From assembly GCA_035478375.1 (NCBI GenBank), contig DATIJQ010000064.1, forward strand, positions 1 to 10,053: a stretch of 10,053 nt of DNA. Direction: 5' to 3'. The notes beneath the pieces are model-generated. The model made no database searches and was not told the DNA's origin. It saw nothing but the letters and a program-made list of their open reading frames with translations. Both the position numbers and the translations under genes were made by a program. This DNA comes from DASTDY01 sp035478375. Lineage in GTDB: Bacteria > Patescibacteriota > Saccharimonadia > Saccharimonadales > EFPC-124. Below, in pieces: positions 1 to 5,440 of the stretch (the first letter of the stretch is position 1; the number at the start of each line of letters is the position of its first letter).

Positions 1-1
1 A

Positions 2-784
2 TGCGGGACAAAATTAGTAAAACTACGCGAAGACGAAGCTGTGTGGCGTTGCCCCAACAACGCCTGTCCGGCGCGGGTGCACAACTTAATCCAACACTAC
101 GCCAGCAAAGCGGCGCTCGATATCGATGGCCTTGGCGAAAAAAACGTACTGGCACTTTTAGACGCAAAGTTAGTGCGCGATTCGGCCGATTTATATACGC
201 TCACCAAAGAACAATTGCTAAACCTTGACCGGTTTGCCGAAATTTCGGCCAGCAAATTAATCGCCGCTATACAAGCTAAAAAAAGGCCGGGCTTGAGCCA
301 CTTTATTTACGGCCTGGGTATTCGACAAGTCGGCGCACAAACCGCAGTTGATTTAGCTAGCCACTTTGGATCGCTTGATGCCTTGCGCCTTGCAACCGTC
401 GAACAATTGCAGCAGGTTGAAGGCGTCGGCGACGTTGTGGCCGAAAGTATAGTAGCCTGGTTTGGCAGCGCCGAAGACCAGCAACTCCTGGCGAAATTCG
501 CCAACGCCGGCGTCGCACCGCAAAAAGTCGTACATACGGGCGGCCCGCTGACCGGCAAAAACTTTGTTATAAGCGGCACACTCGACACCATGGAACGCGA
601 ACAAGCAGCCGAAAGAATCCGCAGCCTAGGCGGCACCTTCCAAAGTTCCGTCGGCAAAACGACCACTTACTTGGTGGTTGGTAATAACCCCGGCCAAAGC
701 AAAATCGACAAAGCCGAAAAGCTGGGCACGCAAATAATAGACGAACAAAAATTAACAAGATTATTGGAACAACGACATGCTTGA
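2..784 (+). CDS. ligA: NAD-dependent DNA ligase, C-terminal part (5' end outside window)
   Basis: This is the 3' part of bacterial DNA ligase A, which seals nicks in duplex DNA using NAD+ in replication and repair. The reading frame is open from base 2, so the gene starts upstream; an internal ATG at 41 is not the start. The 260 visible residues show the Cys-rich zinc finger (Cys at 1, 17 and 22; the remaining ligand lies off the edge or at its border), then helix-hairpin-helix repeats (IDGLGEKNV near 41, YGLGIRQVGAQ near 102, VEGVGDVVAESI near 140), then a BRCT domain from about 180 (LTGKNFVISGTL, LGGTFQSSVGKTTTYLVVG) to the end. The adenylation and OB domains are missing only because of the window edge. 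The TGA stop overlaps the next gene by 8 bases, suggesting translational coupling. Domain order and motifs are typical, so the assignment is firm. Confidence 0.96.
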   Translation, partial: CGTKLVKLREDEAVWRCPNNACPARVHNLIQHYASKAALDIDGLGEKNVLALLDAKLVRDSADLYTLTKEQLLNLDRFAEISASKLIAAIQAKKRPGLSHFIYGLGIRQVGAQTAVDLASHFGSLDALRLATVEQLQQVEGVGDVVAESIVAWFGSAEDQQLLAKFANAGVAPQKVVHTGGPLTGKNFVISGTLDTMEREQAAERIRSLGGTFQSSVGKTTTYLVVGNNPGQSKIDKAEKLGTQIIDEQKLTRLLEQRHA

Positions 785-1301
785 AGAACTTAACCGTGCA
801 GTACATAACTATTTTAGCGAATGGCGAGCCTTTGTTGGAGCCAGGCCAAATAAAGAGTTTTTTGCGACGCTTGTGCCAACCGCTGTTGCTTATAAAACTG
901 TCGATGCTGCAGATTTTGAATCACGCCTGGCAAAGCTCCGACCCCTGTGCGACCATATTTCGCTCACCTGGCTCAACGAACGTTGGGTGGCTAGTATGCA
1001 CTTAAAAAATGTAGTTGTGGGCGAGTCGATTCAGGTTATAAAATTAATGATGCGTCGGCCAAATTCGACCGACCCAACTGGTCTTGACCATGTCGATTTT
1101 TACCACGCCAATAAGCAAGAGATTTTGCAGGCACTCCAGGCTGATCCAACCATAAAAGCCACGCACGAAACAAACGGTCCACGCTGCGCTTGGGAATCAG
1201 TTTGGTTTAGCGGCGGTGAAGCAAAATTGCGCACCGATACCGTTATCGATCAAGTTATTGGCGATTTTAAAGAAGTAAACACAAAGGTTTTGGGGCAATG
1301 A
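777..1301 (+). CDS. YecM/VOC-like protein, probable metal-binding fold
   Basis: A 174-residue soluble protein with no signal peptide or membrane segment. It resembles the YecM family, a branch of the vicinal-oxygen-chelate fold: CDHISLTW near 58 matches the position of DHISL in YecM, GLDHVDFYH near 102 matches the GWEHIEI strand, and a late THETNGP...FSGGEAKLR stretch (129 onward) recalls the closing 'TDGKTTIKFH' strand. His60, His105 and Glu131 are candidate metal ligands. The similarity is from memory of the family pattern and remote; the substrate is unknown. The ATG at 777 lies inside the ligA end (8-base overlap), and the stop overlaps the following rdgB-like start as ATGA, so it is probably co-translated in the same operon. 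Alternative: an unrelated conserved hypothetical specific to the lineage. Confidence 0.72.
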   Translation: MLEELNRAVHNYFSEWRAFVGARPNKEFFATLVPTAVAYKTVDAADFESRLAKLRPLCDHISLTWLNERWVASMHLKNVVVGESIQVIKLMMRRPNSTDPTGLDHVDFYHANKQEILQALQADPTIKATHETNGPRCAWESVWFSGGEAKLRTDTVIDQVIGDFKEVNTKVLGQ

Positions 1302-1840
1302 CACTAACGTTAATAACCGGCAACGAACATAAAGCCACCCAAGTCGCCAAATGGCTGGGGCGACCGATTGAGCATAAAAAAATCGATTTAGACGAAATTC
1401 AATCGACCAATTTAAATGACGTTGTGGCGCACAAGGCGACGCAGGCTTACGGCATAGTTGGCTCGCCGGTTTTGGTCGAAGACACTTCTTTTGAATGCGC
1501 GAGCCTTAACGGTTTGCCCGGCCCGTTTGTAAAATGGTTTTTGCAAGATTTGGGTAACGACAAAATGGCGCAGCTCGCCCAAACTGCCGGCAGCGACCGC
1601 GCCACTGTACGCATTATTTTCGGATTGTACGATGGCAAAGAAATGACCTTTTTTGACGCTGCAGTTGGTGGCACAATTGTAACGCCGGGCCGCGGCACAA
1701 ACGGCTTTGGTTTTGACTTTAATTTTGTGCCCGACGGCGCTACAAAAACGTTTGCCGAAATGACCGACGACGAAAAGCAACCCTTTAGCCACCGTGCTCA
1801 AGCCCTCAAAAAAGTAGCGGAGTTTTTGGCAAATGCGTAA
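1298..1840 (+). CDS. rdgB: Non-canonical purine NTP pyrophosphatase (HAM1/ITPase family)
   Basis: This enzyme hydrolyses ITP, dITP and XTP to monophosphates plus pyrophosphate, removing deaminated purines from the cytoplasmic nucleotide pool. The 180-residue length is normal for the family. Visible signatures are the N-terminal TGNEHKATQVAKWLG (phosphate-binding loop), VEDTSFECASLNGLPGPFVKWF from about 60 (with the catalytic/metal acidic residues Glu61 and Asp62), GTNGFGFDFNFVPDG near 138, and C-terminal SHRAQAL near 164. The LNGLPGPFVKWFL pattern is closer to the eukaryotic/archaeal ITPase flavour than to E. coli RdgB. The start overlaps the previous stop by four bases (ATGA), which fixes the start convincingly. 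The last 8 bases overlap the next membrane-protein gene. The neighbouring ligase fits a genome-maintenance cluster. Confidence 0.94.
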   Translation: MTLTLITGNEHKATQVAKWLGRPIEHKKIDLDEIQSTNLNDVVAHKATQAYGIVGSPVLVEDTSFECASLNGLPGPFVKWFLQDLGNDKMAQLAQTAGSDRATVRIIFGLYDGKEMTFFDAAVGGTIVTPGRGTNGFGFDFNFVPDGATKTFAEMTDDEKQPFSHRAQALKKVAEFLANA

Positions 1841-2552
1841 ATACACTAAAGGTATGTTTTGTTTTTCACCCCCGGTAATGCTCGCCACATTTTTTATCGA
1901 AATTGGGCTTGCACTCCTAGCGACGTTGCGGTATAAAGTAAGTGCTGTCACGCGGTTGGTGATTGCGATGCTAGTATTTTTAGCAGTTTTCCAGGCTGCC
2001 GAATTCAACGTTTGTGCTGCCGCATGGGTAGACCCAATGGTGGCGTCACGCATTGGGTACGTGGCAATTACACTGTTACCACCACTCGGGTTGCATCTGG
2101 CTTACACGTTGGCTAGCGCCAAAAAGCGTCCGCTGCTTGTACCTGCTTACCTCAGCTGTGCGGCGTTTGTGATTTTCTTTTTAACCATTGGTAATTCGTT
2201 GACCGGTCATGTTTGCCAAGGGAATTATGTTATTTTTCAGATGGCACCGGGGTCAGAATGGCTGTATACGTTGTATTATTACGGCTGGCTTTTTGTGGCT
2301 GTTTGGCTATGCGCACGGTTGGCGCGTGGGCAAAAAACAAATATTCGCAAAGCCTTGTGGGGCTTAGCGGTAGGCTATGGTGCGTTTATTATTCCAACGA
2401 CCACTGCTAATGTTATTGATCCACAGACAATTAAAGGTATCCCGTCGGTCATGTGCGGTTTTGCTGTGCTTATGGCGTTAACACTGGTATTTTGGGTACT
2501 GCCACATAAGGGGGAGGCGCGACAATGGCGGACTATTTTGCGACGTTCATAA
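1833..2552 (+). CDS. Seven-transmembrane protein, similar to the 7TM sensor module of some histidine kinases
   Basis: A 239-residue, very hydrophobic protein with about seven predicted membrane helices, near residues 8-33, 40-60, 72-93, 101-121, 146-166, 175-195 and 205-226. There is no soluble catalytic domain; a short basic tail (RQWRTILRRS) ends the protein. The layout and the FQAAEFNVCAA stretch recall the stand-alone N-terminal 7TM region found on some histidine kinases and diguanylate cyclases, but that is a topology-based guess. The ATG at 1833 overlaps rdgB by 8 bases; ATG 1851 is an alternative start that would remove only a few residues. It also overlaps the methyltransferase downstream by 28 bases, so it belongs to the operon. 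The function is unknown; a sensory or transport-accessory role is possible. Confidence 0.75.
   Translation: MRKYTKGMFCFSPPVMLATFFIEIGLALLATLRYKVSAVTRLVIAMLVFLAVFQAAEFNVCAAAWVDPMVASRIGYVAITLLPPLGLHLAYTLASAKKRPLLVPAYLSCAAFVIFFLTIGNSLTGHVCQGNYVIFQMAPGSEWLYTLYYYGWLFVAVWLCARLARGQKTNIRKALWGLAVGYGAFIIPTTTANVIDPQTIKGIPSVMCGFAVLMALTLVFWVLPHKGEARQWRTILRRS
2512..2519 (+). promoter_or_regulatory. Strong ribosome binding site for the methyltransferase gene
   Basis: A purine run GGGGGAGG lies inside the end of the 7TM gene, five bases before ATG 2525. It supports independent initiation despite the 28-base overlap and decides the start codon. Confidence 0.7.
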
Positions 2553-3475
2553 CTGGCTGCCAAGAGATTATTGGCAAACGGCTTAATGCATTTGCCAATA
2601 ACCAGCTACAAGTACGTCAATTATACGACGGCCTGGTTGTGTTCCAAAGCAGTCTTAGCAGCAACCAATTAAGCGAACTCCGGCTTTTTAATAATGTCTA
2701 TACGCTTTTGGCGGATGGGCAAGGCGATCCGGCAACGCTACAATTGCCAGCGCCACGCTTGCACGGCACATTCTTAGTCCGTGTTAGCGAGCAAGGCCAA
2801 CCGGCGCCAGTGCCAAATGACCTGCGCGACCATATTGCGCTCCAATCTGGCGCAGACTTTACGGCCCATCGTCCCGACAACGAATTTTTGTTACTAAAAC
2901 GGAGCGATGGCCATTGGTTTTGGGGCATAATGCTACCGCGTGCAGGTTTTAAACAGCGCCGTATCGAAGCAGGTGAGTTGTCGCCGCAACTAGCCCACAT
3001 ACTAGCTCTGGTTGCTGGCCTTGATGCAAAAGATGCCGTGCTTGACCCGTTTGCTGGCTATGGTGGTATTGTCCGAGAAGCATTGCAGGGGTTCCATGCC
3101 AAAGAAGTAATTGCAGTCGAAGAAAACGAACACCTGGTGCCACACCTCAAATCCATACCCCATTTAGTTGCACTGCACGGTGATGCACGACAGCTCGCGC
3201 ACGTTCAAACACGCAGCATTGACCGCATCATTACTGATCCGCCGTGGGGCGAATTTGCCACCATGCCGCAACCGGAATTGCACAAACTTTACGTGCATGC
3301 CTTCTTTCAAATGCATCGCGTACTGCGCACAAAAGGGGCAGTTGTTATGCTTGCAGCTGTTCCGTTTATGGCGCAGGCGGCGGCAGAAGGCGGCTTTGCT
3401 ATAACGCATCAGTACCCAATTTTAGTTGCCGGTCATAAAGCGACCATTTATAAACTCCGCAAACTCAATCAGTAG
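2525..3475 (+). CDS. TRM11/UPF0020-like SAM-dependent RNA methyltransferase
   Basis: A 316-residue cytoplasmic protein with an N-terminal region that looks like the ferredoxin-like/THUMP part of tRNA/rRNA guanosine methyltransferases (YFATFITGCQEIIGKRL), then a class I Rossmann methyltransferase. The link segment RPDNEFLLLKR...GIMLPRAGFKQR is typical of UPF0020 proteins. Motif I is LDPFAGYGGI (Asp174) for S-adenosylmethionine binding; the acidic ribose-binding position is probably in IAVEEN; motif IV is TDPPWG (Asp238-Trp241), the amino-methyltransferase signature of the Trm11/TrmG10 group. This suggests N2-methylation of guanosine in tRNA, though rRNA is possible. The GGGGGAGG Shine-Dalgarno sequence just upstream of ATG 2525 supports the start inside the preceding gene. 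It is the last gene of the overlapping operon. Confidence 0.88.
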   Translation: MADYFATFITGCQEIIGKRLNAFANNQLQVRQLYDGLVVFQSSLSSNQLSELRLFNNVYTLLADGQGDPATLQLPAPRLHGTFLVRVSEQGQPAPVPNDLRDHIALQSGADFTAHRPDNEFLLLKRSDGHWFWGIMLPRAGFKQRRIEAGELSPQLAHILALVAGLDAKDAVLDPFAGYGGIVREALQGFHAKEVIAVEENEHLVPHLKSIPHLVALHGDARQLAHVQTRSIDRIITDPPWGEFATMPQPELHKLYVHAFFQMHRVLRTKGAVVMLAAVPFMAQAAAEGGFAITHQYPILVAGHKATIYKLRKLNQ

Positions 3476-3478
3476 CCC

Positions 3479-3506
3479 TTGCAGCATAAGCGCGTTTGTG
3501 TAATAG
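3479..3506 (+). promoter_or_regulatory. Possible promoter for the peptidase gene
   Basis: TTGCAG (3479-3484) and TAATAG (3501-3506) are separated by 16 bases. The -35 box matches the TTGC-type boxes proposed elsewhere in the window, but the -10 box is a weak match. If used, transcription would start near 3512, just before the long inverted repeat at 3519-3596, making that structure a 5' leader of the downstream gene. Confidence 0.35.
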
Positions 3507-3518
3507 TCTAAGATAGGT

Positions 3519-3596
3519 TAGTGCGCTAGGGTTCTTGGCGTCACTTGTAACACAAAAACACACAAAAACAAAAAGAACCCGGGTGGGCGCGCACTA
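3519..3596 (+). other. Long two-part inverted repeat, candidate structured leader or small RNA
   Basis: Two perfect 8-bp arms nest inside each other: TAGTGCGC (3519-3526) pairs with GCGCACTA (3589-3596), and GGGTTCTT (3529-3536) pairs with AAGAACCC (3573-3580). They are separated by a 2-base bulge on the left and an 8-base G-rich bulge (3581-3588) on the right. The 36-base loop is rich in A and CA-repeats. No U-run follows, so it is not a standard intrinsic terminator. It lies between two co-directional genes, ending 12 bases before the peptidase ATG, and would cover much of that mRNA's leader. I do not recognise a known RNA family. Confidence 0.5.
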
Positions 3597-3608
3597 GCTC
3601 CCTATATT

Positions 3609-4091
3609 ATGCCTGACAATAATTTATTGCGTCATACCCAACAGAATTTATTGCACATTGCTCATGCGGCAGTTGGTTCAAACATGTTTAAACATATTTT
3701 TGTTACTGACGAACGGAGCGGCAAAACGTTCGACGCGCTTAAAGGTGGCGAATTATCGTGCGCGTATTTTGTGTCGACAGCCCTGGCAATGTGCGGCCTT
3801 ATTGACCATCCACACGCCACTGTTGCGACAACTTTAAAACAGATGCATGCTGCCGGCTGGCGCAAAGTCGCCAAACCGACACCTGGTGCTGTTGTTTACT
3901 GGCCGTCGGTCGAAGAACACGGCCATGTGGGATTCTACCTTGGTGATGGCAAATGTATCAGTAACTCAACGGCCGAGCACTTGCCTGTCGAACACGGTTT
4001 AACCCTTTCTAACGGTAGCGAACCCGAGGCATTTTATATGCACGATCTGCTCGCTAACCCTTCTCAAACCGACCAGCGCATGGTACAATAA
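3609..4091 (+). CDS. Papain-like cysteine peptidase/amidase (NlpC/P60 or CHAP type)
   Basis: A 160-residue protein with the papain-like order Cys, then His, then polar residue: GGELSCAYFVSTAL with Cys51 at the start of a helix, EHGHVGFYLGDG with His106 at the start of a strand, and ISNS with Asn119 as the likely third residue. The PTPGAVVYW segment before the His strand matches the 'pGDlvfW' element common in NlpC/P60 and CHAP enzymes, which cleave peptidoglycan peptides. There is no signal peptide, so it would act in the cytoplasm, be exported in some other way, or have a non-wall substrate. The start is uncertain: no Shine-Dalgarno sequence precedes ATG 3609, and ATG 3684 would remove the first 25 residues. 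It is followed after 19 bases by a tRNA cluster. Confidence 0.8.
   Translation: MPDNNLLRHTQQNLLHIAHAAVGSNMFKHIFVTDERSGKTFDALKGGELSCAYFVSTALAMCGLIDHPHATVATTLKQMHAAGWRKVAKPTPGAVVYWPSVEEHGHVGFYLGDGKCISNSTAEHLPVEHGLTLSNGSEPEAFYMHDLLANPSQTDQRMVQ
4061..4089 (+). promoter_or_regulatory. Promoter for the Ala-Ile-Ala tRNA cluster
   Basis: TTCTCA (4061-4066) and TACAAT (4084-4089) are 17 bases apart, with an extended TGG just before the -10 box. It overlaps the 3' end of the peptidase gene; the -10 box contains the first two bases of its stop codon. Transcription would begin about 15 bases before the first tRNA. Confidence 0.55.
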
Positions 4092-4110
4092 CGTGGCGTA
4101 ACCCGTTTAC

Positions 4111-4186
4111 GGGGCATTAGCTCATTTGGTAGAGCGCTTCCATGGCATGGAAGAGGTGATCGGTTCGAATCCGATATGCTCCACCA
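4111..4186 (+). tRNA. tRNA-Ala(GGC)
   Basis: A 76-base cloverleaf with acceptor arms GGGGCAT/ATGCTCC, anticodon stem CTTCC/GGAAG and loop ATGGCAT, giving anticodon GGC for codon GCC. The acceptor carries the G3-U70 wobble pair that defines alanine tRNAs. The T-arm contains GGTTCGAATCC, and CCA is encoded. It is the first of three closely spaced tRNAs. Confidence 0.97.
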
Positions 4187-4195
4187 CAAAAAAAC

Positions 4196-4272
4196 GGGCG
4201 ATTAGCTCAGCTGGTTAGAGCGCGTCACTGATAATGACGAGGTCTCAGGTTCAAGTCCTGAATCGCCCACCA
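4196..4272 (+). tRNA. tRNA-Ile(GAT)
   Basis: A 77-base cloverleaf with acceptor arms GGGCGAT/ATCGCCC, anticodon stem CGTCA/TGACG and loop CTGATAA, giving anticodon GAT for codon AUC. The T-arm has GGTTCAAGTCC, the discriminator is A and CCA is encoded. It lies nine bases after tRNA-Ala(GGC), so it is probably cut from the same transcript. Confidence 0.97.
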
Positions 4273-4304
4273 TGAATTTATTTTGTAGCACATGCTATAT
4301 ATTT

Positions 4305-4380
4305 GGGGTATTAGCTCATCTGGTAGAGCGTCGCATTCGCATTGCGAAGGTAGGCGGTTCAAGTCCGCCATACTCCACCA
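4305..4380 (+). tRNA. tRNA-Ala(CGC)
   Basis: A 76-base cloverleaf with acceptor arms GGGGTAT/ATACTCC that again carry the G3-U70 alanine identity pair. The anticodon stem is TCGCA/TGCGA with loop TTCGCAT, giving anticodon CGC for codon GCG. CCA is encoded. It is the last tRNA of the cluster and lies just before a hairpin terminator. Confidence 0.96.
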
Positions 4381-4389
4381 CAGTTATTA

Positions 4390-4424
4390 AAATAACGGCT
4401 AGCAATGAGCCGTTATTTGTTTTA
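4390..4424 (+). terminator. Intrinsic terminator after the tRNA cluster
   Basis: A perfect 11-bp stem (AAATAACGGCT at 4390-4400 with AGCCGTTATTT at 4408-4418) with a 7-base loop, followed by GTTTTA. It begins ten bases after the CCA of tRNA-Ala(CGC). The other strand also runs into a short T-rich stretch, so it may work in both directions. Confidence 0.85.
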
Positions 4425-4425
4425 C

Positions 4426-4459
4426 AAAAAGCAGGTCGAGGAGCGCGCACCCCTCGACC
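4426..4459 (-). terminator. Intrinsic terminator of the lipoprotein gene
   Basis: On the minus strand GGTCGAGG (4459-4452) pairs with CCTCGACC (4441-4434) around a 10-base loop, and is followed by TGCTTTTTG. It begins seven bases after the lipoprotein stop codon. Together with the hairpin at 4390-4418 it separates two convergent transcripts. Confidence 0.85.
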
Positions 4460-4465
4460 CATATG

Positions 4466-4987
4466 TCACTTTGTGCAGGTGTTCAGGCTGTCGATGCCGG
4501 CTGCGTTCACGTACTGTGCCCTGTTGTAGCCAGTGCGAGGCGTTGTTGCCTTCAGCGACAGTACCTTGTCGGGCGGCATTTGTACGCCGATCCACAGCTC
4601 ATTGCCGACAATCTGCGCACAGGTCAATGTGACTGTGTCGCCGGGCTTGCCTGCGGTCGCAGGTTGCGGCCAGCAGCCCTTTTCTTTGGCTGCTTTGGTG
4701 GTGTCGTTGTCGCTATCTTTGATGACCATTTCGCAGGTAGCACCTGGCTCAGTGCTGGCGTTAAGCGGCACCCCTGTCATTGAGCCAATCGTGGGATAAA
4801 GCGGCAGCCAACAGTCACCCTCAATAGCGGCGTCGCAGCCGCCATTTTGGGGTGAGGTGATGATCGTCGCTGTCACCGTCGGCGGTGCAGTCAGGCGAGG
4901 AACGTCTGGCGTACCGCCCGTACTGCACGCGCTTAACGTGCATACCCCAAGCAGTATGGCTCCGGCTGCAATCTGCCTTGTGCGCAT
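4466..4987 (-). CDS. Small Cys-rich lipoprotein of unknown function
   Basis: A 173-residue exported protein with a textbook lipoprotein signal: basic start MRTRQ, hydrophobic core AAGAILLGVCTL and lipobox LSAC, with Cys21 the predicted lipid-bearing residue. A Thr/Pro-rich spacer (about 23-45) leads to a compact domain with six further cysteines (in GGCDAAIEGDCW, ATCEMV, KGCWPQ, LTCAQI and the final NTCTK), an even number suited to disulfides in an extracytoplasmic domain. I do not recognise the domain. The start is supported by GAAAGGTG a few bases upstream of ATG 4987. It is a single-gene unit with its own promoter and terminator, divergent from tRNA-Lys. The spacer-plus-Cys layout resembles small actinobacterial lipoproteins, but that is only an impression. 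Confidence 0.85.
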   Translation of the reverse strand: MRTRQIAAGAILLGVCTLSACSTGGTPDVPRLTAPPTVTATIITSPQNGGCDAAIEGDCWLPLYPTIGSMTGVPLNASTEPGATCEMVIKDSDNDTTKAAKEKGCWPQPATAGKPGDTVTLTCAQIVGNELWIGVQMPPDKVLSLKATTPRTGYNRAQYVNAAGIDSLNTCTK

Positions 4988-5021
4988 GTCACACCTTTCA
5001 CTTGTCGTGGTGACAATGTTT

Positions 5022-5050
5022 ATAATAAGATTTTACGTGCCCATAAGCAA
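5022..5050 (-). promoter_or_regulatory. Promoter of the lipoprotein gene
   Basis: On the minus strand TTGCTT (5050-5045) and TATTAT (5027-5022) are separated by exactly 17 bases. Transcription would start roughly 25-30 bases before the ATG at 4987, leaving room for the GAAAGGTG ribosome site. Confidence 0.6.
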
Positions 5051-5060
5051 ATTAAATAAC

Positions 5061-5089
5061 TTGCTACAACAGATGTATTTTGCTAAACT
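5061..5089 (+). promoter_or_regulatory. Promoter of tRNA-Lys
   Basis: TTGCTA (5061-5066) and TAAACT (5084-5089) are separated by 17 bases and end 12 bases before tRNA-Lys. It is divergent from the lipoprotein promoter, the two -35 boxes being about 10 bases apart. TATAAG at 5089-5094 is an alternative -10 box but gives too long a spacer. Confidence 0.5.
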
Positions 5090-5100
5090 ATAAGCCACAC

Positions 5101-5177
5101 GGGCCATTAGCTCAGCTGGTTAGAGCACCTGCCTCTTAAGCAGGGTGTCCTGGGTTCAAGTCCCAGATGGCCCTCCA
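5101..5177 (+). tRNA. tRNA-Lys(CTT)
   Basis: A 77-base cloverleaf with acceptor arms GGGCCAT/ATGGCCC, anticodon stem CCTGC/GCAGG and loop CTCTTAA, giving anticodon CTT for codon AAG. The T-arm contains GGGTTCAAGTCCC and CCA is encoded. The discriminator base is T (U73), whereas lysine tRNAs usually carry A or G. It is a single-gene transcript ended by the adjacent hairpin, whose left arm starts within the CCA. Confidence 0.95.
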
Positions 5178-5216
5178 TGAAAAACGTCCACAGTGATCTG
5201 TGGACGTTTTTCATGG
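5175..5216 (+). terminator. Perfect 19-bp hairpin terminator of tRNA-Lys
   Basis: Arms 5175-5193 and 5198-5216 are exact reverse complements with a 4-base loop TGAT. The stem has an A-run on the left and a T-run (GTTTTTC) on the right, the usual form of a two-way intrinsic terminator. The left arm begins in the encoded CCA of tRNA-Lys, so the tRNA 3' end must be released from this hairpin in processing. Confidence 0.75.
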
Positions 5217-5226
5217 GCTGTGGAGA

Positions 5227-5267
5227 TTGCTGTCAAAAAACGAGAATGACAGCAATTTTGACAGCAA
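5227..5267. repeat. 12-bp inverted repeat plus 9-bp direct repeat
   Basis: TTGCTGTCAAAA (5227-5238) and TTTTGACAGCAA (5256-5267) are exact reverse complements. The 9-mer TGACAGCAA occurs at 5247-5255 and again at 5259-5267, so three copies of the same core sit in 41 bases (one inverted, two direct). This looks like a protein binding site array or a hairpin; no coding sequence covers it. It starts 50 bases after a tRNA gene, a common place for integrase or regulator sites. Confidence 0.6.
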
Positions 5268-5290
5268 CAGGCGTGTTGCAACGAACGAAC

Positions 5291-5379
5291 GCGTCTTGAA
5301 TGTACTGCCACGAACATTGATGGACGCTTACTAGAAGTGCGGACACCCTGCCCATAAAACAGGATGTCATTCAAGACGC
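5291..5379. other. Multi-helix inverted-repeat region, candidate small RNA
   Basis: An exact 11-bp pair, GCGTCTTGAAT (5291-5301) with ATTCAAGACGC (5369-5379), encloses a hairpin (5342-5350 with 5360-5368, 8 of 9 paired) that abuts the right closing arm directly, and a smaller bulged hairpin (5325-5341) that abuts that one. This arrangement resembles a multi-helix junction of a folded RNA. No known family is recognised and the transcribed strand is not clear. It lies in the gene-free stretch between tRNA-Lys and the next gene; the rest of that stretch shows only the repeats at 5227-5267 and a promoter at 5386-5414. Confidence 0.45.
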
Positions 5380-5385
5380 TTATGC

Positions 5386-5414
5386 TTGCTAGCGTCGCTG
5401 TCTGAGAGTATCTT
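5386..5414 (+). promoter_or_regulatory. Promoter of the 3-TM orphan gene
   Basis: TTGCTA (5386-5391) and TATCTT (5409-5414) are 17 bases apart. Transcription would start near 5421, followed by a GGGAG ribosome site and ATG 5441, a short leader. The -35 box is identical to that proposed for tRNA-Lys. Confidence 0.5.
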
Positions 5415-5440
5415 TTTAAGTATTAATTGGGAGAAACTTT

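Noticed and set aside
1..228. Open frame from ATG 1 on the plus strand
   Set aside because: It overlaps ligA out of frame and gives an Arg-rich, low-order translation; the ligA frame from base 2 has full family motifs.
1412..2053. Long minus-strand open frame across rdgB and the 7TM gene
   Set aside because: It is antisense to two well-supported genes with recognisable motifs, and its translation shows no family features.
4272..4783. Plus-strand open frames over tRNA-Ala(CGC) and the lipoprotein gene
   Set aside because: They run through a tRNA and a terminator, or are antisense to a lipoprotein with a clear lipobox, promoter and ribosome site.
5227..5267. A short CRISPR array from the repeated TGACAGCAA core
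   Set aside because: The units are 9 bases with a 3-base gap, one copy is inverted, and no spacer-like regularity or cas gene is present.
5291..5379. A degenerate tRNA or tRNA-like structure
   Set aside because: One hairpin resembles an anticodon arm on the minus strand, but there is no T-arm, D-arm or acceptor pairing of tRNA size.
5101..5400. A prophage or integrative element att site at tRNA-Lys
   Set aside because: No integrase gene and no direct repeat of the tRNA 3' end are seen in the window; only short inverted repeats are present.
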